DNA of 64,000 nucleotides. Source: Amycolatopsis orientalis DSM 43388 (GTDB lineage: Bacteria; Actinomycetota; Actinomycetes; Mycobacteriales; Pseudonocardiaceae). A program made the translations under genes and the position numbers. The stretch's first letter is position 1, and each line of letters opens with the position of its first letter. Where the stretch lies: positions 1-64,000 of the forward strand of contig NZ_ASXG01000129.1 in the NCBI RefSeq assembly GCF_000411975.1, given 5' to 3'. The notes below the pieces were generated by a model. That model had not been told where the DNA came from. It searched no databases and saw only the letters and a list, made by a program, of their open reading frames with translations. Shown one piece after another: positions 7,841-15,901 of the stretch.

Positions 7841-9394
7841 GTGCACCTGACCCTGCGAGACGTCCTCGAGCTGCCCGTGATGGCCGCCGGGGCGCCGGTC
7901 GTGCGCTCGGCGGCGGACGCGGTCGACGTGCCGGTGCGCTCGGTCCACGTGAGCGAGCTGAGCGACGTCGCCGGGACGCTGACCAGCGACGTTCTCGTGC
8001 TGTCGATCGGCCGGGCGTACACCGAGCCGGGCTTCGACGCGGTGGCCTATGTCCGGTCGCTGCGGGACGCCGGGGCGATCGGCCTGGTCGTGGAGCCGGG
8101 GCAGCATCTGAAGTCGTTGCCGGACGCGTTGGTGCAGGCCGCCCGTGCCGCGCGATTTCCGCTGGTGGAGCTGCGCAGCACGGTTCGCTTCATCGAGGTG
8201 ACCGAGATCGTGCATGCCCGCATCGTGAACGCGCACTACGAGCGGTTGCGGCTGGCCGAGCGGGCCCACGAGGCGTTCAGCACGGTCGGTTCGGCTTCGC
8301 CGGCGCCGGACGCGGTGCTCGCGCACGCGGCGGACTTGATCGGGCTGCCGGTCGTGCTGGAAGACCGGACGCATCGAGCGCTCGCCTTCGCCGGCGTCGG
8401 TTCGGCGGAATCGCTGCTGCGCGATTGGCCGGCTCGGTCGCGGCGGGTGCCGTTTTCCGCGGCGACCGAGGTCGGCGGCCCGGAAGGCTGGCTGTGCACC
8501 CCGGTCGGACCGCCGCGCGAACGCTGGGGCCGGCTGGTCGTGCCCGCGCGGTCGGCGGAGCAGCCTTCGGCGTGGATGGTGCTCGAACGCGCGGCTGAGG
8601 CGTTGACCGTCGGGAAGTTGCTGGAACGCTCGCCGCTGTCGGGGGCGATCGAGGCGCAGGGCGACCTGTTGCGCGATCTGCTGCATGGCGCGGACGAGGG
8701 TTCGGTCCGTGCGCGGGCCCGGGCGTTGGGCCTGCCGTCGGCGGCGTACTACGCGGTGCTCGTGTGCCGTGCGGCTCGGTCTGGACAGGAACGGGACCTG
8801 TTGGACGCGGTGCTGACCAGCGACGGGATCGGCGGCGTGCTCGCCGAAGGCCGGGTGGCGGCGGTGTTCCCGTGCGCCTCGGCGGCCGCGGAGAAGGCGT
8901 TGCTGGAGCGGGTGGTTGCCGGGGTTCCGGAGGGACTGGCGGCGGCGTTCGGGGCGGCCGGTCCGGTGCGCCGGCTCGGCGAATTACCGGCGGCGCTGCG
9001 GGAGGCGGCGCATGTCTCGGACGTCGAATCGCCTGGTGCGCCCGGACTTCGGCGGGCTGGCGACCTGGGGGTGCGCGGATTGCTGTGGTGGCTGCGGGAC
9101 CATCCGCGGCTGCACGAGTTCACCGAGGCACAGTTGCGGCCGTTGCTGACGTTGCCGGAGCCGCGGGCCAGCCGGGCGTTCGCGACGTTGCGGGCGTTTG
9201 TCGAGTCGGGCTATTCGATGACGGAGTTCGCGAAGGCGTTGAATCTCAGCCGTCCGGCCGCGTATTCGCGGCTGGCGACGATCGAGCGGTTGCTGGGTGT
9301 CGACCTGTCCAATCCGGACACTCGGCTTTCGGTGCACCTGGCCGTCTTGGCGCACGGCCACCGGGATTCAGCTTCCGGCGCCCCAGCGCAGTGA
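7841..9394 (+). CDS. PucR-family transcriptional regulator
   Basis: 517-residue regulator with the three-part PucR layout. The N-terminal PucR domain spans residues 1-130 (LTLRDVLELPVMAAGAPVV, then DVLVLSIGRAYTEPG). A central GGDEF-like CdaR segment follows. The C-terminal PucR_2 helix-turn-helix contains FVESGYSMTEFAKALNLSRP and AAYSRLATIERLLGVDLSNP. Relatives activate purine, gamma-aminobutyrate or beta-alanine degradation genes; here it is divergent from the MMSDH-aminotransferase operon, its likely target. Its 3' end overlaps the convergent GntR gene by 27 bases. Confidence 0.92.
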   Translation: MHLTLRDVLELPVMAAGAPVVRSAADAVDVPVRSVHVSELSDVAGTLTSDVLVLSIGRAYTEPGFDAVAYVRSLRDAGAIGLVVEPGQHLKSLPDALVQAARAARFPLVELRSTVRFIEVTEIVHARIVNAHYERLRLAERAHEAFSTVGSASPAPDAVLAHAADLIGLPVVLEDRTHRALAFAGVGSAESLLRDWPARSRRVPFSAATEVGGPEGWLCTPVGPPRERWGRLVVPARSAEQPSAWMVLERAAEALTVGKLLERSPLSGAIEAQGDLLRDLLHGADEGSVRARARALGLPSAAYYAVLVCRAARSGQERDLLDAVLTSDGIGGVLAEGRVAAVFPCASAAAEKALLERVVAGVPEGLAAAFGAAGPVRRLGELPAALREAAHVSDVESPGAPGLRRAGDLGVRGLLWWLRDHPRLHEFTEAQLRPLLTLPEPRASRAFATLRAFVESGYSMTEFAKALNLSRPAAYSRLATIERLLGVDLSNPDTRLSVHLAVLAHGHRDSASGAPAQ

Positions 9395-10102
9395 CAGCCG
9401 GTCGGCGGCGCGTTCGGTGCTGATGTGCATCATGCTGCCGAGGATGGTCGCGCGGTCGAGGACGACGATCGTGCCGTCCGGGGTGCTGGTGGTGCGCTCG
9501 CTGACCAGCACCGGGGTGCCGGCCGGTTCGTCGAGGAGCCGGGCGAGCTTGTCGTCGAGGGTGTCCGGGCGGATGGTTTCGGCGGCCCGGTCCACCACGA
9601 CGTCCGATTCGGACAGTGCGGAGTAGAGCGAGGCGGCGGTGAAATCGGTGTCCCGCAAGCGTTCCCCGTGCGGCGGCGCGACCCACGACACCTGGTGGAT
9701 CGCCCGGCGGCCGCCGAACTCGCGCACTCGCTCCAGTCGCAGGCCGGAATCGGCGGCCCGGGCTTGCAGCCGCGCGGCGATGCGCGCGGGCAGCCGCCGT
9801 ACCGCTTGGCTGACGACCTCGGTGCGCACGACGTAACCCTGATCGCGCAGGTCCTCGGTGAAGCTGCGCAGCGACCCCGGCCGGTACGAGGCCGGACTGG
9901 GCGCCACGAAGGTGCCGCGGCCGGGTTGTTGCACGATCAGGGCTTCGTCGCTGAGTTCGCGCAGCGCTTGCCGGAGCGTCATGAGCGTGACGCCGTACGA
10001 CACGCTGAGCTCCCGCTGCGGTGGCAGGGCCTCGCCAGGCGCGTACTCGCCGGCTCGGATCTTCGCGGCGAGATCCGCGGCGATTGCTCGATAGCGGGCC
10101 AT
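9368..10102 (-). CDS. GntR-family (UTRA/HutC type) regulator
   Basis: 244-residue repressor. An N-terminal GntR winged helix (residues 1-70: AADLAAKIRAGEYAPGEALP, RELSVSYGVTLMTLRQALREL) is followed by a UTRA ligand-binding domain. It begins 41 bases after trpA on the same strand, so it is the third gene of a trpB-trpA-gntR operon. The AT-rich inverted repeat in front of trpB contains GTTCTATAAC in each arm, a spacing of GT and AC that suits HutC-type GntR proteins. Inference: it represses its own operon and responds to an unknown ligand. Confidence 0.9.
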   Translation of the reverse strand: MARYRAIAADLAAKIRAGEYAPGEALPPQRELSVSYGVTLMTLRQALRELSDEALIVQQPGRGTFVAPSPASYRPGSLRSFTEDLRDQGYVVRTEVVSQAVRRLPARIAARLQARAADSGLRLERVREFGGRRAIHQVSWVAPPHGERLRDTDFTAASLYSALSESDVVVDRAAETIRPDTLDDKLARLLDEPAGTPVLVSERTTSTPDGTIVVLDRATILGSMMHISTERAADRLSLRWGAGS

Positions 10103-10143
10103 GCGCGTCCGTTCTGGTCGGGTTCTGCGGGGACCAGCGGATT

Positions 10144-10857
10144 CTAGTCGAGCGCGGCTCGCAGGGTCGCGACGTACTCGCCGACCTCCGCCGGACCGGC
10201 GCCGTCGAGCACCCGCCGCATGATCGCCGCGCCCACGATCACGCCGTCGGCCACCCGGGCGGCCTCGGCGGCGTGCGCTGGCTGCGAGATGCCGAAGCCG
10301 ATCAGGATCGGAAGGTCGGTGACGCGCTTGAGCTGGGTGGCCAGTTCGGTCGCGGAGGCGGGCAGGTGGTCACGTTCGCCGGTAGTGCTCATCGACGAGA
10401 CTGCGTAGACGAAACCTCGGCTCCGGGCGGCGATTTCTTGGGCACGGTCGGTTGGCGTCGCGGGGGAGACCAGCAGGGCCAGGTCCACTTCGGCTTCGAG
10501 CGCGGGTACTTCCTCCAGCGGGAGATCCGGCACGATCAGACCGTCGACTCCGGCTTCCTTCAGCTCGGCGCAGAAACCGTTGCGGACGGCCAAGTTGGCG
10601 TAGGTGCTGACGATGATCGGAACGTCCACTATGGTCTCCGCGAGTGCATTGAGGACACTTCGCGGAGTCGTTCCATTGGCGAGCGCGATGTTCGAGGCCT
10701 CCTGAATGGTGACACCGTCCAGGGTCGGGTCGGAGAACGGGATGCCGACTTCGATCGCGTCCGCACCCGCTTCGACCAATGCGGGGAGGTAATCCGTCCA
10801 GTGTGGATTGATCCCGCCGGTGAGGTACGGCATGAGGATTTTGCGGTCGGTTTTCAT
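10144..10857 (-). CDS. trpA: tryptophan synthase alpha chain
   Basis: 237-residue TIM-barrel protein that cleaves indole-3-glycerol phosphate to indole and glyceraldehyde 3-phosphate, passing indole to TrpB. Both catalytic acids are present: Glu36 in AIEVGIPFSDP and Asp47 in TLDGVT. The phosphate-binding GFGISQP motif is also there. It is about 30 residues shorter than housekeeping TrpA, missing the usual N-terminal helix. The start overlaps the trpB stop by four bases. No trpC, trpD or trpE is beside it, so this may be a second, specialised trpBA set; the rest of the genome would decide. Confidence 0.93.
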   Translation of the reverse strand: MKTDRKILMPYLTGGINPHWTDYLPALVEAGADAIEVGIPFSDPTLDGVTIQEASNIALANGTTPRSVLNALAETIVDVPIIVSTYANLAVRNGFCAELKEAGVDGLIVPDLPLEEVPALEAEVDLALLVSPATPTDRAQEIAARSRGFVYAVSSMSTTGERDHLPASATELATQLKRVTDLPILIGFGISQPAHAAEAARVADGVIVGAAIMRRVLDGAGPAEVGEYVATLRAALD

Positions 10858-12011
10858 GCGCGGGACTCCTCGGAGCGGGCGATCAGCGTGGCGATGTCCT
10901 TGTCGCCGCGGCCGGACAGGGTGAGCAGAACTGTCGAGCCCGCTGGAAGATCCGGCGTGCCGGCGGCTTCGGCCACCCAGGCGAGCGCGTGCGCGGATTC
11001 GAGGGCCGGGATGATTCCCTCGGTACGCGCCAATTGCGCGGCAGCGGCGACCGCTGCTTCGTCGTTGACGGCGACGTACCGGGCCCGGCCGAGGTCGCGC
11101 AGGTGCGCGTGTTCCGGTCCGACGCCGGGGTAGTCCAGGCCGGCCGCGATCGAGTGGGCTTCGAGGATTTGGCCGTGCTCGTCCTGCAAGAACAGCGACC
11201 GCGAACCGTGCAGCACTCCAGCCTGGCCGAACGTCGCGCCCGATCCGCCGACCGCTTCCACCCCGACCAGCCGCGCGCTGGTGTCGGCGAATCCGGCGAA
11301 AGTGCCCGCCGCGTTGGATCCGCCGCCGACACACGCGACGACGAAATCCGGCACGGTCACGTGCTGCTCGCGGGCTTCCTCGCCGATCACACGCTGGAAT
11401 TCGCGCACCATCCACGGGTACGGATGCGGTCCGACGACCGAGCCGAGGCAGTAGTGCGCTTCCTCGGTGGAGCTGACCCAGTGCCGCATCGCCTCGCTGG
11501 TCGCGTCCTTGAGCGTGCGGCTGCCGGCGCGGACCGGGACGACCTCCGCGCCGAGGTAGCGCATGCGAAACACGTTGTGCGACTGGCGTTCGACGTCCTG
11601 TTCGCCCATGAACACCGTGACCGGCAGGTCGAGCAGCGCGCCCGCGGTGGCCGTCGCGACGCCGTGCATTCCGGCCCCGGTCTCGGCGATCAGCCGTCGC
11701 TTGCCCATCCGTTTCGCGAGCAGCGCCTGCCCGACCGCGTTGTTGATCTTGTGTGATCCGGTGTGCGTGAGGTCTTCTCGCTTGAGCACCACGTCCACGC
11801 CGAGTTCCGCCGACAGCCGCTCAGCGGGCGTCAGCGGCGTAGGCCGGCCGACGTGCCGGGCGAGCATCGTCTGGAGCTGCTCGCGGAAGCCGGGGTCGAC
11901 CCAGGCCTTCTCGAACGCGTCGGCGACTTCGAGGCAGGCGGGCACCAGGGATTCCGGCACCCAGCGCCCGCCGTACTCCCCGAAGCGTCCTTTCTGGGTC
12001 GGGGTGTGCAT
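10854..12011 (-). CDS. trpB: tryptophan synthase beta chain
   Basis: 385-residue PLP enzyme that joins indole and serine to make tryptophan. Lys88 in HTGSHKINNAVGQALLAK is the Schiff-base lysine. GRFGEYGGRWVPESL marks the N-terminus, and CVGGGSNAAGTFAGFAD is the phosphate-binding loop. It resembles TrpB1, the partner of TrpA. An AAGGAG site lies just upstream of the start, directly after the inverted repeat at 12023-12058. It is the first gene of the trpB-trpA-gntR operon. Confidence 0.95.
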   Translation of the reverse strand: MHTPTQKGRFGEYGGRWVPESLVPACLEVADAFEKAWVDPGFREQLQTMLARHVGRPTPLTPAERLSAELGVDVVLKREDLTHTGSHKINNAVGQALLAKRMGKRRLIAETGAGMHGVATATAGALLDLPVTVFMGEQDVERQSHNVFRMRYLGAEVVPVRAGSRTLKDATSEAMRHWVSSTEEAHYCLGSVVGPHPYPWMVREFQRVIGEEAREQHVTVPDFVVACVGGGSNAAGTFAGFADTSARLVGVEAVGGSGATFGQAGVLHGSRSLFLQDEHGQILEAHSIAAGLDYPGVGPEHAHLRDLGRARYVAVNDEAAVAAAAQLARTEGIIPALESAHALAWVAEAAGTPDLPAGSTVLLTLSGRGDKDIATLIARSEESRA

Positions 12012-12022
12012 GGCAGCTCCTT

Positions 12023-12058
12023 AGAGTTCTATAACTGTCTCCACTGTTATAGAACTCT
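12023..12058 (-). promoter_or_regulatory. AT-rich operator/promoter of trpB-trpA-gntR
   Basis: Perfect 13-bp inverted repeat AGAGTTCTATAAC - 10 nt - GTTATAGAACTCT. Each arm holds a near-palindromic GTTCTATAAC and a TATAAC/TATAGA that could serve as a minus-10 element. It ends 12 bases before the trpB start codon, so transcription must begin within or next to it. A repressor bound here would block the promoter; the operon's own GntR protein is the best candidate. Confidence 0.7.
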
Positions 12059-12082
12059 CGGCGGCGGAGTGCAAGGGCGTCA

Positions 12083-12160
12083 GCGGTGCCGCAGCACCTC
12101 GACGCCGTCGCCGTCCAGGTCGTCGAGGAACCGGGAATGGCCGGTCATCGCCATGATCAG
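12083..12160 (-). pseudogene. C-terminal remnant of an unidentified protein
   Basis: On the minus strand the sequence reads LALIMAMTGHSRFLDDLDGD and then GVEVLRHR followed by a stop, like the natural C-terminus of a small protein. The frame cannot be followed upstream because it runs into the decayed sigma-factor sequence on the other strand. Only about 30 residues are left. The family was not identified with confidence. Confidence 0.35.
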
Positions 12161-12189
12161 CGCGAGGGTTGGGCTGATCCCGAGCCCCC

Positions 12190-12633
12190 CGTTACGAACA
12201 ACGCGAGGCGGTCGAACTCGCTTTGTCGCCGCATGCCGCCACCTGCAGGGCAACCAGCGGGCGGCGCTGCTGCTTTTGACGTCCTCGGTTTCTCGGCCGC
12301 CGAGATCGCCACCGTCACTGGTGACCGGGATCGCCCTGGCCGAGGACGTGACCTGGTCGATGTCGCCCGCACTGGTACCGCGGCCGTGCCGACGTGACGG
12401 AGTTCGCCTGCCAAGTCCCGATGAGGTGCTGCCCGAGCTGGCGCTTCCGGCTGACCAGCGCGAACGCCCAGCCCGCAGTGGCGTCCTACCTCGGCGGGTC
12501 GGCGGTTGCCCAGCACGAGACGTGGTCGATCACCGTCCTGGCCCTGCGCGAGGACCGGATCAGCGCCCTCACGTCGTTCCTCGGCGCGCAGCATTTCCCG
12601 GCCTTCGGGCTGCCCGCGTCGGTCACGCCTTAG
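12190..12633 (+). pseudogene. decayed ECF sigma factor (SigJ/SigG type)
   Basis: Fragments of an ECF sigma factor with a SnoaL-like C-terminal domain can be read in three frames. RFVAACRHLQGNQRAALLLL followed, in another frame, by DVLGFSAAEIA matches sigma region 4. QPAVASYLGG and the ending ITVLALREDRISALTSFLG, then HFPAFGLP, match the C-terminal extension. The N-terminal half with sigma region 2 is gone, and at least two frame changes are needed to connect the pieces. The 3' end overlaps the convergent XRE-cupin gene. Confidence 0.7.
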
Positions 12634-13201
12634 GCGCGGCTCGCACATGCGCGCGCTGCCCCTGCCGTCCGATCAGGCATAGGTACTCGACCGGTTCCGT
12701 CGACGCCGCGCCGAACCAGTGCGGTAGCCGGGTGTCGAATTCCGCTGCCTCGCCGGGCGAAAGCGTCAGGTCGTGCTCGCCGAGCACGAGCCGCAGCTGT
12801 CCATTGAGGACATAAGTCCACTCGTAGCCCTCGTGTGTCTTCAGGTCGGGGGTCTGCGGTTTCCGTTGTCCGGGCAGGATGAACTTGTACGCCTGGATCC
12901 CGCCGGGACGGCGCGTCAGAGGCAGGATCGTCGAGCCGTCGGCGCAGCTGATCGGGCGGAGGTGGATGCGCGGGTCGCCGGTCTGCGGGGCGTCGACCAG
13001 TTCGTCGAGGGTCACGCCGTGTGCGCGGGCCAGAGGCAGCAACTGTTCCAGAGTGGGCCGCCGGTTCCCGGATTCGAGGCGAGACAGGGTGCTGGCCGCG
13101 ATGCCGGTCTGTGCGGACAGCTCGGCCAGCGTGACCTCCCGCTTCCGGCGAAGTTCACGCAGCCGAGGGCCGACTGCGTCCAGAGCGCGGTCGTCGTCCA
13201 T
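12623..13201 (-). CDS. XRE-family regulator with cupin domain
   Basis: 192-residue regulator. An N-terminal helix-turn-helix (LRELRRKREVTLAELSAQTG, then ASTLSRLESGNRRPTLEQLL) is joined to a C-terminal cupin barrel (HEGYEWTYVLNGQLRLVLGE, then LSPGEAAEFDTRLPHWFGA). The cupin is expected to bind a small ligand. The start at 13201 (MDDDRALD) was preferred over one at 13258 because the longer form would overlap the operator-like repeat and reach the divergent methyltransferase. It probably controls that methyltransferase and itself. Confidence 0.9.
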   Translation of the reverse strand: MDDDRALDAVGPRLRELRRKREVTLAELSAQTGIAASTLSRLESGNRRPTLEQLLPLARAHGVTLDELVDAPQTGDPRIHLRPISCADGSTILPLTRRPGGIQAYKFILPGQRKPQTPDLKTHEGYEWTYVLNGQLRLVLGEHDLTLSPGEAAEFDTRLPHWFGAASTEPVEYLCLIGRQGQRAHVRAAPKA

Positions 13202-13219
13202 CCATCGAGTTTGACAGAT

Positions 13220-13237
13220 TGGCAAGGTTGCTTGCCA
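13220..13237. promoter_or_regulatory. inverted repeat between XRE and methyltransferase genes
   Basis: TGGCAAG - 4 nt - CTTGCCA, perfect over 7 bp, in the 88-base divergent gap. TTGACA at 13211-13216 could be a minus-35 element for the rightward gene, and a further TTGCAAGG follows at about 13252. Likely operator of the XRE-cupin regulator (inference). Confidence 0.55.
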
Positions 13238-13289
13238 GTCGTGCCGGACGGTTTGCAAGGTGGAACGGGAACTCAGGAAAGGAACCGTT

Positions 13290-13853
13290 GTGCCGCACGC
13301 ATTCGATCAGTCCTATTGGGACGAGCACTGGGCAGCCGCCGCCGGGCACGCGCGGCTCGGACCGCATCCGCAGCTGGTCGCGGAGGCAGGGAAACTTCCG
13401 CCCGGACGCGCGCTGGACGCGGGTTGCGGGGAGGGCACCGAAGCGGTCTGGCTCGCCGAAAACGGATGGCAGGTGACGGCGGTCGACCTGTCCGAGGAAG
13501 TGCTGCGGCATGCGCGCGAACGGTCGAGCGCCGTCGAGTGGGTGTGCGCTGACCTGCTGAAGTGGACTCCGAACGAGCAGTTCGACCTCGTCGCCACGCA
13601 TTACGTGCACGCCGCGGGCCCGTTGTTCGAGCGGCTCGCGGAGTGGGTCGCGCCGGGCGGGACGCTGCTCGTTGTCGGGCATCACCACAGGGAACTGCAT
13701 CCACCGGAGGCGACGATCACCGTCCAGGACGTCGGCCTGGACCCGGAGCAGTGGGAGATCACGGTCGCCGAGAACCGCACGCGGAAGGTGCACGGCGGGG
13801 AATTGCACGACACGATTCTCTGTGCGCGAAAGGTTTCTTCGCTGAAGGTGTAA
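13290..13853 (+). CDS. class I SAM-dependent methyltransferase
   Basis: 187-residue methyltransferase with a Rossmann fold. Motif I is ALDAGCGEGTEAVWLAENGW, followed by VTAVDLSEEVLRHARER (acidic strand 2 end), ADLLKW and the post-motif LAEWVAPGGTLLVVGHH. The GTG at 13290 is preferred to the ATG at 13260 because AGGAAAGGA lies at 13275-13283. Relatives of this size are often annotated as tellurite-resistance or thiopurine-type methyltransferases, but the substrate is not clear. It is divergent from the XRE-cupin regulator, its likely controller. Confidence 0.88.
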   Translation: MPHAFDQSYWDEHWAAAAGHARLGPHPQLVAEAGKLPPGRALDAGCGEGTEAVWLAENGWQVTAVDLSEEVLRHARERSSAVEWVCADLLKWTPNEQFDLVATHYVHAAGPLFERLAEWVAPGGTLLVVGHHHRELHPPEATITVQDVGLDPEQWEITVAENRTRKVHGGELHDTILCARKVSSLKV

Positions 13854-13878
13854 TCGCGTTCGGTAGCTCAGCGGAGCC

Positions 13879-14157
13879 GTGGTGGGCTATGCCGAGGTCG
13901 CGGAAGGACACAAGCACGAGTTCCGGCAGTTGAGAGCTGGTCCCGCTGTCGCTGCGCGGCTTCCGGGCAAGGGAAGCGGCAGGTGTCTGGGGATCGGCTG
14001 TGGCACTGGCGCGCACGCCGCCGTGACCAGGGCCCTGCGGCCGGGCGGAGTGAAGGTCGGGGCGACGCACTGGCCGTTGCCCGAGTCTCTCGAACGGTTC
14101 GCCGAGGCCGGCTCTCCGCTGCCGATCGTGCTGGCGGCGCGCGCCGTGCACCGTTAA
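13879..14157 (+). pseudogene. internally deleted methyltransferase remnant
   Basis: An open frame of 92 codons that looks like two ends of a SAM methyltransferase joined together. The front carries the glycine-rich motif I (CLGIGCGTG). It continues at once into a late segment (ALRPGGVKVGATHWP) and a C-terminus-like ending FAEAGSPLPIVLAARA. The Rossmann core between them, normally about 100 residues, is absent, so the product cannot bind SAM properly. It has no visible ribosome binding site. Confidence 0.6.
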
Positions 14158-14198
14158 ATCGGGTGCGTGCCTCCGGGGCGATCTTTACCCTGGCGAGC

Positions 14199-14225
14199 GT
14201 GATACAGCACCAGCTCTACCTCTGA
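14199..14225 (+). CDS. eight-residue leader peptide before ABC-F gene
   Basis: A mini-ORF GTG-ATA-CAG-CAC-CAG-CTC-TAC-CTC-TGA encodes MIQHQLYL. The minus-10-like TACCCT at 14186-14191 ends seven bases before the GTG, so the peptide would be read from a leaderless transcript. It is followed by a terminator-like hairpin (14242-14269) and then the ABC-F gene. This is the arrangement of ribosome-mediated attenuation: drug-stalled ribosomes on the short ORF would favour read-through into the resistance gene. The leader sequence is seen; the mechanism is inferred. Confidence 0.65.
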   Translation: MIQHQLYL

Positions 14226-14234
14226 GGGATCACC

Positions 14235-14306
14235 GCCTCCACCGGTACCGCGCGCGTTCGCGGCACCGGCCCTCGTCGTTGCTGCTCATCACCTTTCCTC
14301 GGAGGC
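14235..14306 (+). promoter_or_regulatory. attenuator region of ABC-F mRNA
   Basis: The segment CCGGT-A-CCGCG (14242-14252) can pair with CGCGG-C-ACCGG (14259-14269) around a six-base loop, with one mismatch, giving a terminator-like hairpin. In addition GCCTCC at 14235-14240 is complementary to GGAGGC at 14301-14306, which contains the ABC-F ribosome binding site, so an alternative fold could hide translation initiation. Both structures start right after the leader ORF stop. Confidence 0.55.
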
Positions 14307-14315
14307 ATTTCCCTC

Positions 14316-15896
14316 ATGACATCTCCGCTTTCGCCTGCGCTCGTGCGCACGGCGCACGTCCGGCTGTCCGACGTCCACGTCACCTTCGGCGGCCGTCCGG
14401 TGCTCGCTGGCGTCGACCTGGTCGCGGCGGCCGGTGACCGGGTCGCCGTCGTCGGCGAGAACGGGCGCGGCAAGACCACCCTGTTGCGCGTGCTGGCCGG
14501 GACGCAGCCGGTCGATCGCGGCGAGGTCCGGCGCGCGGGCGCGATCGGCGTGGCCGACCAGCAGATTCCGTTGGGAGAACAGGAAACCGTCGGCGATCTG
14601 ATCGACCTCGAGCTGGCCGCCGTGCGTAACGCGCTGGCCTGTTTGGAAGCCGCGACGTCCGCGCTCGCCGAAGGGCAACCCGGTGCGGACGACGCGTTCG
14701 CCGCCGCGCTCGCGGACGCCGAAGCGCTCGACGCCTGGGACGCGGACCGGCGAGTCGAGGTCTCGCTGGCCGCGCTCAACGCGGTAGACGATCGGAGCCG
14801 TCCGCTCGGCACGTTGTCGGTCGGGCAGCGGCATCGGGTCCGGCTGGCGTGCCTGCTCGGCGCGGGACATTCCGTGCTGTTGCTCGACGAGCCGACCAAC
14901 CACCTCGACGCGGCAGGTCTCGCGCACCTCACCGAACGCCTGCGCGCGTACCCGGGCGCGGTTGTGCTGGTCAGCCACGACCGCGCGTTGCTCGCCGACG
15001 TCGCCACGTCCGTGCTGGACCTCGACCCGTCGAGCGACGGACGCCCGCGTTTTTACGGCGGCGGCTACGCGGCGTACGGCGAAGCCCGGCAGGCCGAACG
15101 GGCTCGCTGGGAGGCGCTGCACGCCGAGCAACTCGCGGAACGGAAGCGGCTGGCGGACGACCTTTCCGCTGCGCAGAACCGATTGCGCGACGGTTGGCGT
15201 CCGGAAAAGGGGCACGGCAGGCACACCCGCGCGACTCGGGCACCCGGTTTGGTTCGCGCCGTGCACCGGCGGCAGGAGGAACTGAGCGCCCACGTCGTGG
15301 CTGTTCCACCCCCACCGGCCCGGTTCGCGATGCCGGAACTGCCGCAGCACCAAGGAACAGTCGCGCTGCGGGCCGCCGGGGTGACCGTCGCCGGCCGGCT
15401 GGACCATCCGGTCGACCTGACCGTCGGCGGCGGGGACCGGCTAGTCGTCACCGGCCGGAACGGGGCCGGGAAGTCGACGCTGCTGGCGGTGCTGGCCGGA
15501 GCGCTGGCGCCGACGTCGGGCACGGTCACACACGCCCGATCGGTGCGGATCGGGTGGCTGGGCCAGGAATCCGACCTGCCCGCCCGGCGGACCGCGGCGG
15601 AACTGCTCGAGCAACGCTTCCCAGGTTCGGCCGACCTCGGCCTGCTCAGCGGCTACGACCGGCACCGCCCGATCGCCGAGCTGTCGACCGGGGCCCGGCG
15701 ACGGCTGGACCTGGCGCTGGTACTGGCGGCGCGCCCGCAGGTGCTGCTGCTGGACGAGCCCACGAACCACCTGTCGGCGACGCTGGTCGACGAGCTGACC
15801 GATGCGCTGCATTCCGCTCCGGTCGCGGTGGTGGTGGCCACCCACGACCGGCAGTTGTTGCGAGACACGGCTTCCTGGCCGCGGTTGGCGCTCTAG
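14316..15896 (+). CDS. ABC-F family ribosome protection protein
   Basis: 526-residue soluble protein with two ATPase domains and no membrane segment. Domain 1 has Walker A VGENGRGKTTLLR, signature LSVGQRHRVRLA and Walker B VLLLDEPTNHLD. Domain 2 has TGRNGAGKSTLLA, a weak signature LSTGARRRLDLA and VLLLDEPTNHLS. The charged linker between them (RARWEALHAEQLAERKRLAD) is the P-site tRNA interaction motif region. ABC-F proteins free ribosomes from antibiotics that bind the peptidyl-transferase centre or exit tunnel. GGAGG at 14301-14305 fixes the ATG start. The leader peptide upstream supports an inducible resistance role. Confidence 0.9.
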   Translation: MTSPLSPALVRTAHVRLSDVHVTFGGRPVLAGVDLVAAAGDRVAVVGENGRGKTTLLRVLAGTQPVDRGEVRRAGAIGVADQQIPLGEQETVGDLIDLELAAVRNALACLEAATSALAEGQPGADDAFAAALADAEALDAWDADRRVEVSLAALNAVDDRSRPLGTLSVGQRHRVRLACLLGAGHSVLLLDEPTNHLDAAGLAHLTERLRAYPGAVVLVSHDRALLADVATSVLDLDPSSDGRPRFYGGGYAAYGEARQAERARWEALHAEQLAERKRLADDLSAAQNRLRDGWRPEKGHGRHTRATRAPGLVRAVHRRQEELSAHVVAVPPPPARFAMPELPQHQGTVALRAAGVTVAGRLDHPVDLTVGGGDRLVVTGRNGAGKSTLLAVLAGALAPTSGTVTHARSVRIGWLGQESDLPARRTAAELLEQRFPGSADLGLLSGYDRHRPIAELSTGARRRLDLALVLAARPQVLLLDEPTNHLSATLVDELTDALHSAPVAVVVATHDRQLLRDTASWPRLAL

Positions 15897-15901
15897 GCCG
15901 G

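Noticed and set aside
5169..7850. 893-codon plus-strand open frame
   Set aside because: It is antisense to the aminotransferase and mmsA genes, has no domain, and shows the biased composition of a shadow frame.
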